NCBI GenBank assembly: GCA_016235345.1
Contig: JACRLG010000002.1
Location: 96,965-160,964 of the forward strand
DNA: 64,000 bases
Reading direction: 5' to 3'
Source: Deltaproteobacteria bacterium
Lineage (GTDB): Bacteria; Desulfobacterota; Desulfobacteria; Desulfobacterales; Desulfatibacillaceae
Shown one piece after another: positions 50,918-59,165 of the stretch; within the stretch, counting starts at the first letter, position 1, and each line of letters starts with the position of its first letter. Both the position numbers and the translations under genes were made by a program. Below the pieces are notes generated by a model that saw only the letters and a program-made list of their open reading frames with translations, was not told where the DNA came from and did no database searches.

Positions 50918-52222
50918 TCATATCCCAGTCGGCGTTTTTGAAAGCGCCATGACCCGGCCCGCCGCGAAGTAGCCTGTGGCTATGGCCACACCTGAGCCGC
51001 TCCCCTCCCTGACAGGGTCGTAGCCCGAAAGCACAGCGCCCGCGCAGAAAAGGTTCGTTACGGTGCGCCCGTCGGCGTCCCTGGGGTTCGCGTTTTCGTC
51101 CACATTCACGCCAAAGGAGAGGAAGGGGTGGCTCTCATCCCCAAGAAATTTTGACGAATACCAGGTGTTGCGGGGCAGGGTCCTGTCGAGAGCCAAGTTT
51201 AAAATAGGCTCCTCCACCGCGTCGAAGCGGCTTTTTAGGCCCCCCGAAAAAAAACTGCCCGTGGCCAGGATGAAAAAGCGGGCGCTCATGGCGTCCTCAC
51301 CCGCCTGATGGGTGCTTAGAAAGCGAAGCTTTCCGCCCTCGATCCTTCCCCCGGTCACCCTGTCCCCCGCTATGAAGACCCCGCCCCTGGCCGCGAACCG
51401 GGCTTTCAGGGCCGCGTCCAGCCTCATCCCCAGAAGGGAGGGCGGAAGGGTGGGCACCTCGTAGATGAGTCGGCCCGCAAGGAGCGAGAGCCGCTTTTCC
51501 GCGCCGCGCCTGGGGGATGTGCCCAGAAAGGCCGGGACCGCCACGAAATCGGCGCCCGGGGCGATTTCCTTAATCTGCTCCGCAACCTCACCAAGCCTGG
51601 ATTCGGTGTCGAAAAGCCTTGCTATGTCTATGGAGCGAAGCTCGCGGGGGTTTTTGCCCTGGGGCGCTATGGGCGGAAGGGTGAGCGAGCCGGTGGAAAT
51701 TTTCCAGTCCGAAAAAAGCGGGTTTTTCGCAAGGTTCGCGGCGGCGAGCCTTGGGTGAAAGTCGCGGAAGCCCTTGAAATTCAATATGGCGAGGCATCGC
51801 CTTGTCTCGAAGGCGGTTTTCACAAGCTCGGAAAAAACGCCCTCAGGCGAAAGATAGGCGGGCTTCACCGTGCCAAGGGCGGTGACGTGAAAATGGTTTT
51901 CGTCTCCGTTATCGCAGTACGGAAGACCAGCGCAGGCGGTTTCCTCCTGGAAAAAGGCGAGGCTCGCCCGAAGGGTATTCTCCCCTACCCTTGCGTAGGG
52001 GTGGCCGGGGCGGGCCGCAAGAAATTCCGGCATGGAGGAAAAGGGCTCGCGGGCCACGCCGCCATCCGCCGTGCGGCCAAGAAGATCGATGCAGCCCGAC
52101 GAAAAATGAAGGGCGCTCACCCCGGCGCTTATGATGGCGGTTGAAAGCCCGGAGTCGGCGCAGCGGATTCCCGCGATCAGCCCGGCCATGCCCCCGCCGA
52201 TGATTACCACGTCGTATTTCAT
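50918..52222 (-). CDS. glpB: Anaerobic glycerol-3-phosphate dehydrogenase, subunit B
   Basis: The 434-residue flavoprotein begins Y-D-V-V-I-I-G-G-G-M-A-G-L-I-A-G with the FAD-binding G-x-G-x-x-G. It ends with the late F-C-A-G-A-V-L-S-G-Y-D-P-V-R-E-G-S-G-S-G-V-A-style FAD segment. GlpB couples the GlpA catalytic subunit to GlpC. It overlaps the start of glpC's upstream region by none but begins within the last 4 bases of glpA, a coupled start. Confidence 0.9.
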   Translation of the reverse strand: MKYDVVIIGGGMAGLIAGIRCADSGLSTAIISAGVSALHFSSGCIDLLGRTADGGVAREPFSSMPEFLAARPGHPYARVGENTLRASLAFFQEETACAGLPYCDNGDENHFHVTALGTVKPAYLSPEGVFSELVKTAFETRRCLAILNFKGFRDFHPRLAAANLAKNPLFSDWKISTGSLTLPPIAPQGKNPRELRSIDIARLFDTESRLGEVAEQIKEIAPGADFVAVPAFLGTSPRRGAEKRLSLLAGRLIYEVPTLPPSLLGMRLDAALKARFAARGGVFIAGDRVTGGRIEGGKLRFLSTHQAGEDAMSARFFILATGSFFSGGLKSRFDAVEEPILNLALDRTLPRNTWYSSKFLGDESHPFLSFGVNVDENANPRDADGRTVTNLFCAGAVLSGYDPVREGSGSGVAIATGYFAAGRVMALSKTPTGI

Positions 52223-53898
52223 TCGTCCTCCACCTTTTCCAGGCGGATCAGGTCAAAGGTGGGCTCCTCCGCGCTTTTCGGCGGTGCGGGCTCGTCTGCC
52301 AGCCCGAAAAGGCCCGCGTAAATCCAGTGGGAAAATTCCATTTCCCGCAAGGCGTCCCCCCAGAGCACGGGCTTGATGCCCTTCCAGCGCTCCTCCATGA
52401 AGCCTTTCAGCATCCCTATGGCGTTCTCGCCGGAAACCCCCGCTGTCTCGTTCAGAATCCCCGCCGCCCGGTATGCGCAAAGGGCCCCCTGGCACGGCCC
52501 CATGCCAAGCCTTGTGCGCCGCCTTAAATCAATGATGTCGGTAACGAGCTGATTTTTGATGGTGTAATCCACCTCGCCGGTTGTGACCATCTCGCATTCG
52601 CACACAAGTCCGTAGGAGTCCGGGTCGTCGCTTAAAATCCTTTTTACCTCGTCCCCGTGGCGGAAATGGGTTGCCCCCACCACCGACCGGGGAACGCCTG
52701 AAAAGCCCTTCACCGCCTTTTTTTCGGGAATCTTCAGCTCCGAGCCCGGAAGAGGCTGGGTGGAGGTGGTGCAGGGGGCCTCGACCTGGAGCTTCTTCGC
52801 CACGAGATCGGTGGCGTACTGGGCCATGAGGCGGTAAGTGGTGAGTTTTCCGCCGGTTATGGTGACAAGGCCCGCCATGCCGTCGCGCTCCGCGTGATCG
52901 ATAAGAACTATTCCCCGCGAGATTTCCCGCCCGTCCGCCGGGCCGAAGGCCCCCACCAGGGGCCGGACCCCGCAGTAGGCCCGCAGAACCCGTGTTTTGG
53001 ACACGTTGGGGATGAGCTTTTCTCCGTCCGCAAGGAGTACCTCTATCTCGTCGTCGTCAACGGTGAGGTTTTCTATGTCCTCGTAGGGGATTTTTTTCGA
53101 GGTGGTGCCGATCAGGCTCACCGTGTCGCCGGGCACTATGATGTCGCCGTCCGAGGCCGGGCGGCAGCGGTTGATGACCACGTTGCCCACCCGGTAATCT
53201 ATTATCACCATGCTTCCCTTGGACGGGTACATGGGAAGCTCTATCCCCGCCGTCCGGCAGAGCTTCAGGCCGTGGATGCCGGAGGCGTTCACCGTGACCC
53301 TGGCCCGAATTTCGATGTCGCGCCCGCCCCGCCTGTCCCATGCCCTTACCCCGGCAACGCGCGCGCCCTCCACGAGAAATCCCGAAACCTCGCAGTGGGT
53401 GAGGCAGCGCCCTCCGCGCCCCATGGCGTCCATCACGTTTGCGGCGCAGAGCCGGAAGGGGTCTATGGTGGCGTCCGGCACTTTTACGGCGAAGCGGATG
53501 TCGCCGTTAAGATTGGGCTCGATGCGAAGGGCCTCGGAGGTTCCTATCCGCTTTGCGGGGATTCCCGCCTTTTTGCAGCCCGCCAGGAGTTTGTCCGGGT
53601 AGCCCGGATCGTCTTCGGGAAGGGAGACGAAAAGCCCGCCGGTCTCCTCCACGCAGTGGCTTGCGATGCGTTTCAGAATGCGGTTTTCGGCGATGCACTC
53701 GGCGGCGGCCTCGGTGTCCTTGACGGCGTACCGCCCGCCTGAATGCAAAAGCCCGTGGTTGCGGCCCGAAGTGCCTGCGGCAAGGTCGTCCTTTTCCACC
53801 AGCACGGCGGAAAAGCCCCGGAGCGCGCAGTCCCGCAGAACCCCAGCCCCAGTGGCCCCGCCCCCCACAATCACCACGTCGGTTTCAATGCGCTCCAT
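52219..53898 (-). CDS. glpA: Anaerobic glycerol-3-phosphate dehydrogenase, subunit A
   Basis: From the ATG at 53898 (GGAGCGGGAA upstream) this is 559 residues. It opens T-D-V-V-I-V-G-G-G-A-T-G-A-G-V-L with the FAD loop, then the GlpA/D signature R-N-H-G-L-L-H-S-G-G-R-Y. It has a C-terminal BFD-like [2Fe-2S] domain (C-E-C-E-M-V-T-T-G-E-V). It oxidises glycerol-3-phosphate to dihydroxyacetone phosphate under anaerobic conditions. The order glpA-glpB-glpC matches E. coli; glpF, glpK and glpT are not in the window. Confidence 0.95.
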   Translation of the reverse strand: MERIETDVVIVGGGATGAGVLRDCALRGFSAVLVEKDDLAAGTSGRNHGLLHSGGRYAVKDTEAAAECIAENRILKRIASHCVEETGGLFVSLPEDDPGYPDKLLAGCKKAGIPAKRIGTSEALRIEPNLNGDIRFAVKVPDATIDPFRLCAANVMDAMGRGGRCLTHCEVSGFLVEGARVAGVRAWDRRGGRDIEIRARVTVNASGIHGLKLCRTAGIELPMYPSKGSMVIIDYRVGNVVINRCRPASDGDIIVPGDTVSLIGTTSKKIPYEDIENLTVDDDEIEVLLADGEKLIPNVSKTRVLRAYCGVRPLVGAFGPADGREISRGIVLIDHAERDGMAGLVTITGGKLTTYRLMAQYATDLVAKKLQVEAPCTTSTQPLPGSELKIPEKKAVKGFSGVPRSVVGATHFRHGDEVKRILSDDPDSYGLVCECEMVTTGEVDYTIKNQLVTDIIDLRRRTRLGMGPCQGALCAYRAAGILNETAGVSGENAIGMLKGFMEERWKGIKPVLWGDALREMEFSHWIYAGLFGLADEPAPPKSAEEPTFDLIRLEKVEDE

Positions 53899-54126
53899 TT
53901 CCCGCTCCGCAAAAGTTGACGCGAAAAGACCGGTCGGACAAATTTTCAATGAAATACCATACAACCGGCCTTATTTCCAACCTTTAAACAGAAAGCCGCA
54001 AAACGGAAAGGCCCAAAACCAAAGGATTGCAGAAAACCTGTTTTCAAGCTCCGATACCCGTGGTATGATGGATACAATGGAGTGACGGATAAGGGCCGCC
54101 CCTCACCACGGGGGTGAGATTTCTCA

Positions 54127-54262
54127 GTCACCCCGGTGCCAAGGGGTTTCCGTTACCCCGGAGCCAAGGAGTTTCCGTCACCCCGGCGTAGGCCGGGGTC
54201 CAGAGAAGGTGCAGGAGGCAAAAGACTGGATTCCGGCTTTCGCCGGAATGACGGCAGGGGAG
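54127..54262. repeat. 25-base tandem copies followed by an inverted hairpin pair
   Basis: Two 25-base units (GTCACCCCGGTGCCAAGGGG type, 54127-54151 and 54152-54176) differ by a few bases. They run into a hairpin pair CCGTCACCCCGGC...GCCGGGGTCCAG and CTGGATTCCGGC...GCCGGAATGACGG, the same motif used in family C. The 53899-54126 stretch shows nothing else I can assign. Confidence 0.65.
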
Positions 54263-54328
54263 GCCCCGGCCCCTTCATCGTGGACGACGGATTCAGGCCG
54301 CCCGCAGATAAAATTTGGGGGAAATCAA

Positions 54329-54357
54329 TTGACAACAAAATTCTTGTAATATAAATA
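54329..54357 (+). promoter_or_regulatory. Promoter of the AT-rich two-gene cassette
   Basis: TTGACA at 54329 is followed by TATAAA at 15 bases (or TAAATA at 17). The start of the following gene is about 45 bases downstream, with GGGAG before the ATG. Confidence 0.55.
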
Positions 54358-54402
54358 TGACACCATAACCATATGCATTAACCTAAAAAGGGAGAAACAA
54401 TC

Positions 54403-55263
54403 ATGCCTAGATCAAAATTACTAAAAGTCGGTATTTTAAACATCACGACCCACCCTCATTCACCTAAAAAATATATAGAATTATTTGATGATATATTCGA
54501 GCTATCTAAAATTGAAAAAATCAGGGGCTCAGACTATGGTATGCTTTATTCTTTAACGCGTGAAAAATTCGGAGAATCTTCGATTTTACATGGCACTATT
54601 TGTAGGTTTTTAAATATTGACCCAAATGAACCATGGTTTGATACAAAAAAAGTAAAAAAGCTTGATCCAAAAGATGGAACTTTTGTTGTCCCAATTCCAG
54701 AAAATTTGAAGCCTAATCGGAGAGATATTGTGTATATTTTTTTCGTTGATAAGCACCGTTTGTTTATTGATACCGATAATATTTCAATTAGGGATGCTAT
54801 GGTGCTAATAACTAGATTATGTGCTAATAAACAAATTCGTAAGAAATATGGTGAAGTTGTAGTTAATATAGAATCAACAAAAGAGGCTATTGATAACATT
54901 TTGAAATTGAAATCTATTAGGAAGTTAGAAATTTATTTCGCAAAACCCAATCCAGACGACCTCGCCGAAGTTGAAAAGAAAATAATGAAAAGACTTAACA
55001 AACAGAATGTAAAAAAAATTGATGAAAAGTTAATTACAGATGACGAGGCGGGTATAAAACCTGATGATGAGACACAAGCTTTAATGTATATGGCTAGGTC
55101 TAATGGTAAAGTAATTGCCACTAGCCGCGAAGATAGCCAAACAATGGTAATTTCAACAAAAGAACATCCTTTAATCGAAACAGAGTTTTATCATCCCGAA
55201 AGAGATACTGTATTTTTAGCAATGAAACGAGTGATAGGGGCGTACTTGAGAAGAAAAGGATAG
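54403..55263 (+). CDS. DUF4747-family-like protein
   Basis: The 286-residue cytoplasmic protein starts with V-G-I-L-N-I-T-T-H-P-H-S-P-K-K-Y-I-E-L-F and continues with an I-R-G-S-D-Y-G-M-L-Y segment and F-L-N-I-D-P-N-E-P-W-F. From memory this pattern is that of DUF4747 proteins, a family of unknown function reported from mobile and defence-like contexts. The C-terminal third is lysine- and aspartate-rich (K-I-M-K-R-L-N-K-Q-N). GC content is far below the genome average, codon use is AT-ending, and it has its own promoter, all signs of transfer. It is followed after 4 bases by a membrane protein with which it forms an operon. Confidence 0.65.
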   Translation: MPRSKLLKVGILNITTHPHSPKKYIELFDDIFELSKIEKIRGSDYGMLYSLTREKFGESSILHGTICRFLNIDPNEPWFDTKKVKKLDPKDGTFVVPIPENLKPNRRDIVYIFFVDKHRLFIDTDNISIRDAMVLITRLCANKQIRKKYGEVVVNIESTKEAIDNILKLKSIRKLEIYFAKPNPDDLAEVEKKIMKRLNKQNVKKIDEKLITDDEAGIKPDDETQALMYMARSNGKVIATSREDSQTMVISTKEHPLIETEFYHPERDTVFLAMKRVIGAYLRRKG

Positions 55264-55267
55264 TTTA

Positions 55268-55804
55268 ATGCAGTTATTGAGCATCATTAGGGAAACATAT
55301 AAAAATTTCTTTGAGATTGTTGCGCGGTATTGGCGTTTCTATGGTGGTGTGCAATCATTTATTTCTTCAACTTATTTGCATCTTTCTATCATTTTAGGAG
55401 TGATATTCCATCCTCCTTGGAACAAGGACGCAATATGGTATAATGTAAGTTTAGCAATTCTCCCCAATATGATAGGTTTCACATTAGGTGGCTATGCAAT
55501 ACTTTTTGCATTTGGTGATAAAGAATTTTTTAAATTATTTAAAGCCGACAAAGATGACAATAACGGACCTTCACCATACTTACAATTGCATGGAACATTT
55601 ATTCATTTTATAGTTATTCAAATCATCTCATTGCTATTTGCATTATTATCAATGACGATAAGTATTCAAGATGGACTGATATCATGGATAGGTTTTATAC
55701 TATTAATATATTCAATATTGTTAGCGTTAGCTGCAGTGTTTGCTATTTTACGATTAGCTAGCTTGTTTGATATATGGAATCAAAATAATGATGATAAAGA
55801 ATAA
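55268..55804 (+). CDS. Four-helix membrane protein of the AT-rich cassette
   Basis: The 178-residue protein has an N-terminal amphipathic region, then hydrophobic helices near 35-50 (S-S-T-Y-L-H-L-S-I-I-L-G-V), 65-85, 110-130 (F-I-H-F-I-V-I-Q-I-I-S-L-L-F-A-L-L) and 135-165. It ends in an acidic tail (N-Q-N-N-D-D-K-E). AAGGA precedes the ATG and the gap to the first gene is 4 bases, so the two are co-translated. No family is recognised. A soluble sensor with a membrane partner fits the layout of abortive-infection systems, but that is inference. Confidence 0.6.
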   Translation: MQLLSIIRETYKNFFEIVARYWRFYGGVQSFISSTYLHLSIILGVIFHPPWNKDAIWYNVSLAILPNMIGFTLGGYAILFAFGDKEFFKLFKADKDDNNGPSPYLQLHGTFIHFIVIQIISLLFALLSMTISIQDGLISWIGFILLIYSILLALAAVFAILRLASLFDIWNQNNDDKE

Positions 55805-55835
55805 ATTAGTCCCGTAGGTTGCCGCCCACTGCCGC

Positions 55836-57131
55836 CTAATCCCCAATGAGCTTGTTCTTCACTATGGCGCTGCCTTTTACGACGTTCTGGGCCAGGAATA
55901 GGGAGGCGTCCCGGAAGTCCAGCATGGGGCTGGGAAGGCCGAAAAGACGCGGGACCTTCACGAAGAGGTCGCGCGCGCCCACGGGGCAGCCCTTCACCCG
56001 GTGGATGGATTTGGCCTCGAGTTTTCCCGTCACCCGCGTGCAGTCGCCGATGAGAAGCACCGGCCCGTCCGGCATTATTACGTCGCCCCGGAAGACCCCT
56101 GTTACTATCGCGCCCTTTTTCGCCGCCAAAAGGGACCCCGGCCTGCGCTTTTCAATGGTCCCCAGGCAGCCTTTCAAGGCCCCCTCGCAGCCGCCGTCGC
56201 AGATTATGTCGCTATCCTTGGCAAAGCCCGCGAAAAACCTGATGGGCGTCTCAAGCTCGCTCAAAACCTGGAAGAGGCGCGGCTTGCCCTTGGGTTTGGC
56301 CCGGAGTACCGAAATGTCCGCGTCGCCCGTTATCTCGATTTCGGATAAGTCTATGGTGCCGAAACCACGGTCGGCGGCGATTTGAAGATGCTTCACGTCC
56401 CTGGGGTCGTAGCCCATGATATGTGCCGCCACGGCGTCCAGGGCCAGGGGGTCCCGGCTGATAAGGAGCGCCCCAAGCCGCACCGGGTAGGGGGCGGACT
56501 CGAAGCCGTAGGTGATGTCTATGGCGTCCGCAACGATGAGGTCGGGATAGCCGGGTTCCAGAAGGTCCACGATTTTTTCGTGGATGCGCCAGTCGTGATA
56601 GAGCATCCTCTCCCTGTGGCTTAAAATTCCGATGTTGAGCTTTAAGGAGCAGGTTATGGACGCGAAAATGTGGAATTTCAACTTCGGGAGCCAGATTTTG
56701 CAGTCAGCCTCCACCATTCGGCGCGAGAGCAGGACCTCCTTGTGGCAGGAGGCGCGTTTGAGATTCACCTTGATAAGCTCGTGCTCGTTGAGATCGATGA
56801 CCTCGGCCCCGACCTTTTTCCCGAGGTCGAAGTAGCCCGCCTCCTTCAGAAAAAGCCTTGAGGGAATGCCGTAGCCGCCGGACTCCCCTATGGTGAGGCG
56901 CGCGGGCTTGCTCTCATTGACGAGCGAAGCCACGGCCTCCACAACCTTCGGGTTGGTGTAGGAGTCGTGGATGTAGCCCTTGTTGGCGGAAACCACGTTG
57001 GGCTTGATGAAGACCTTCCCGGCGAAATTGAAGCCGCCGCCAAGCTCATCAAGGGACTGCCGCACGATTTCGCGGATTGCGTCTGCATCATATTCCGGGC
57101 AGGAGCGGATTATCACCTTGGATTTTATCAT
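55836..57131 (-). CDS. DUF362-domain protein
   Basis: I chose the ATG at 57131 (M-I-K-S-K-V-I-I-R), preceded by AGGTGGGAACC; the GTG at 57140 overlaps that site. The 431-residue protein has the DUF362 features F-I-K-P-N-V-V-S near 43 and I-G-E-S-G-G-Y-G near 83, and a second half with C-D-G-G-C-E-G-A-L-K-G-C, a cysteine-rich loop that could hold a metal or Fe-S cluster. DUF362 proteins are widespread in anaerobes; their reaction is not established. It stands alone on this strand between the AT-rich cassette and repeat R6. Confidence 0.75.
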   Translation of the reverse strand: MIKSKVIIRSCPEYDADAIREIVRQSLDELGGGFNFAGKVFIKPNVVSANKGYIHDSYTNPKVVEAVASLVNESKPARLTIGESGGYGIPSRLFLKEAGYFDLGKKVGAEVIDLNEHELIKVNLKRASCHKEVLLSRRMVEADCKIWLPKLKFHIFASITCSLKLNIGILSHRERMLYHDWRIHEKIVDLLEPGYPDLIVADAIDITYGFESAPYPVRLGALLISRDPLALDAVAAHIMGYDPRDVKHLQIAADRGFGTIDLSEIEITGDADISVLRAKPKGKPRLFQVLSELETPIRFFAGFAKDSDIICDGGCEGALKGCLGTIEKRRPGSLLAAKKGAIVTGVFRGDVIMPDGPVLLIGDCTRVTGKLEAKSIHRVKGCPVGARDLFVKVPRLFGLPSPMLDFRDASLFLAQNVVKGSAIVKNKLIGD

Positions 57132-57183
57132 GGTTCCCACCTTTCAATACCTGTATCAGTCCATTGAAAAAGGCTCGACATGA

Positions 57184-57300
57184 AGCCTGGATAAAAACGA
57201 TGAAGCGCAAGGAACGCGAGCGGCGCGGGGAGGAATAATACTTTTTCGTATATGACGACCCGCGCCGCGACACAGCGATTCGCGTTTTTAGACGGGCTGT
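57184..57300. repeat. Nested-hairpin interspersed repeat, copy R6 (core type B)
   Basis: Left arm AGCCTGGATAAAAACGATGAAGCGC and right arm CAGCGATTCGCGTTTTTAGACGGGCTG enclose the core in which CGGCGCGGG pairs with CCCGCGCCG around AGGAATAATAC...GTATATGACG. This is the same core as at 11725-11850 in the opposite orientation. The lead-in CCATTGAAAAAGG is shared with R5 and R7. Confidence 0.85.
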
Positions 57301-57309
57301 ATCAGTCGG

Positions 57310-59148
57310 TCAGGACGCCTTCTCCCCGCCTTCGGGCATTATGGGAAGCATGACGGTGAAGGTGGTGCCCTCGCCGGGCTTGCCCGAAACCTTGATGTCG
57401 CCGCCGTGGTCCCGGATGAAGCCGTAGCACACCGAAAGCCCAAGACCCACGCCCTTTATGGACTCCTTGGTGGTGAAGAATGCCTCGAAAATCTTGTCCC
57501 GGTGCTCATCCTTGATGCCGGTTCCGGTGTCGGAGACCTCCACGCACACAAAGCCGTCCGCCGAAAAGGTGCGGAAGGAGAGAACCCCGCCTTCGGGCAT
57601 GGCGTCGCGGGCGTTGGTTATCATGTTGAGAAAGACCTGCCGGAGCTGGTTGCGGCTGGCGAAAACCTTGGGAAGGCCCTCCTCGAAGGATATCGCCACC
57701 TTTACGCTGTATTCAGAAAGCTGCTTGCCGTAAAGGAGCAGGATTTCATCCAGGATGACGTTCAAGTCGGTTTCGCACCTCTCCTCCTGGTCGGGCTTGG
57801 AGAAAATCAGCATCTTCCTTAGCATGTCGGTTAGGCGCACGGTTTCCGAGAGGGCCATTTCAAGGATTTTCCGCCGCCTGCTGGTGGGGGGTATCTCGGT
57901 CTTGAGAAGCTCTAAGGTGTTCATTATGCCGTAGAGGGGGTTGTTGAGCTCGTGGGCTATCTGGGAGGTGAGCCTGCCCATTGCGGCGAGCTTTTCGGAC
58001 TGGAGAAGCTGCTCCTGGATGCGGCGGAGCTTGTGCTCCATTTTCATGCGTTCGCCAAGGTCCACCATTATGCCCACGGTGGCCACCTCCCGGCCTTCCT
58101 CGCTGTAGATGATGGCGGCGGAGAGGTTGGCGTCGAGGTCCCTGCCGTCTTTCGTGCGGGCCAGCAGGTGGTAGGAGCGCAGAACGCCCTTGCCGCCGTG
58201 GTCCGGGGATCGCAGCATCTTCATGACCTCTTTCGCCATGCCTTCGGGATAGACCTTCACTATGTTCATCTTCCCGATCACGTCCTCCGCCTTGTAGCCT
58301 AAAAGCTCCTCCGCCCCGCCGTTCCATATCAGGATGTCGCCCTTCATGTCAGCCGCCATTATGGCGTTGGGAGAGCTCTGGATGAGCTTTCCCATGAAGA
58401 TGGTGGCCTTCCTGAGTTCGCGCTCCATGCGCTTCTGCTGGGTGCGGTCGGTGATGATGCCCTCGTAGCCAACCACCTTTCCCTCTGCGTCGCGCACAAC
58501 GTGGCTGGTGAGAAGAACGCTGATGGGGCTGCCGTCCTTTTTGCGGAACACCACCTCGTGGTCCAGGACCGAGCCCTCACGCTCGATGCGCTCCTGGAAG
58601 GCCTTTCGGTCCTCCGGCCTCTGGTAGAGGTCCTTCAGGATGTCCATTGCCAGGAACTCTTCCTTGTCCTCGTAGCCCAGCATGGTGAGAAGGGCGCGGT
58701 TGGCGTCGGCGAACCGGCCCTCACGGGTGGACAGAAAGACCCCGCAGCCCACGTGCTCGAAAAGGCTCTTGAATGACTCCTCGGTGGTCTTGAGCTTCCG
58801 TTCATGGGCCCGGCTGGTGGTGACGTCCCGATAAACCGTGAGCTTGGAAAAGCTGTGGTCTGCGTTTTTGAGGGGAAACTCGGTCACCTCGTAGACCTTG
58901 CCCACCTTGGGCACAAGGATTTCCTGGCGGCTGGTTTCGCCCTGCCAGACCTTCTCGCCCGCGCACCAGGGGCAGGGCTCCGAGTATCCGTGGATCACCG
59001 CGTGGCACTTTTTGCCCACGCCGAAACCGAAGGTCTCGATCATGGCCTTGTTCATGAACTCTATGACGTAATCGCCATTTATTATGTAGATGCCGTCTTC
59101 CAGGGCGTCCAGCACGGCCTTCAAATTCATGCTTTCGGTTTCGCTCAT
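57310..59148 (-). CDS. PAS-domain sensor histidine kinase
   Basis: The 612-residue protein has no signal or membrane segment and should be cytoplasmic. Three PAS domains occupy about 5-120, 125-245 and 250-375; the first has C-x15-C-P-W-C (C-H-A-V-I-H-G... C-P-W-C), a possible metal or redox site. The HisKA phosphoacceptor I-A-H-E-L-N-N-P-L near 397 (His of H-E-L-N-N-P) and the HATPase boxes N-A-R-D-A-M, D-T-G-T-G-I and G-V-G-L-G-L follow in order. No response regulator is adjacent, so it is an orphan kinase. Downstream lies R6. Confidence 0.93.
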   Translation of the reverse strand: MSETESMNLKAVLDALEDGIYIINGDYVIEFMNKAMIETFGFGVGKKCHAVIHGYSEPCPWCAGEKVWQGETSRQEILVPKVGKVYEVTEFPLKNADHSFSKLTVYRDVTTSRAHERKLKTTEESFKSLFEHVGCGVFLSTREGRFADANRALLTMLGYEDKEEFLAMDILKDLYQRPEDRKAFQERIEREGSVLDHEVVFRKKDGSPISVLLTSHVVRDAEGKVVGYEGIITDRTQQKRMERELRKATIFMGKLIQSSPNAIMAADMKGDILIWNGGAEELLGYKAEDVIGKMNIVKVYPEGMAKEVMKMLRSPDHGGKGVLRSYHLLARTKDGRDLDANLSAAIIYSEEGREVATVGIMVDLGERMKMEHKLRRIQEQLLQSEKLAAMGRLTSQIAHELNNPLYGIMNTLELLKTEIPPTSRRRKILEMALSETVRLTDMLRKMLIFSKPDQEERCETDLNVILDEILLLYGKQLSEYSVKVAISFEEGLPKVFASRNQLRQVFLNMITNARDAMPEGGVLSFRTFSADGFVCVEVSDTGTGIKDEHRDKIFEAFFTTKESIKGVGLGLSVCYGFIRDHGGDIKVSGKPGEGTTFTVMLPIMPEGGEKAS

Positions 59149-59165
59149 GGATCTTCCCCCCCGCT

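Noticed and set aside
54127-54176. Possible CRISPR-like array
   Set aside because: Only two directly adjacent 25-base copies with no spacers; it is a tandem duplication.
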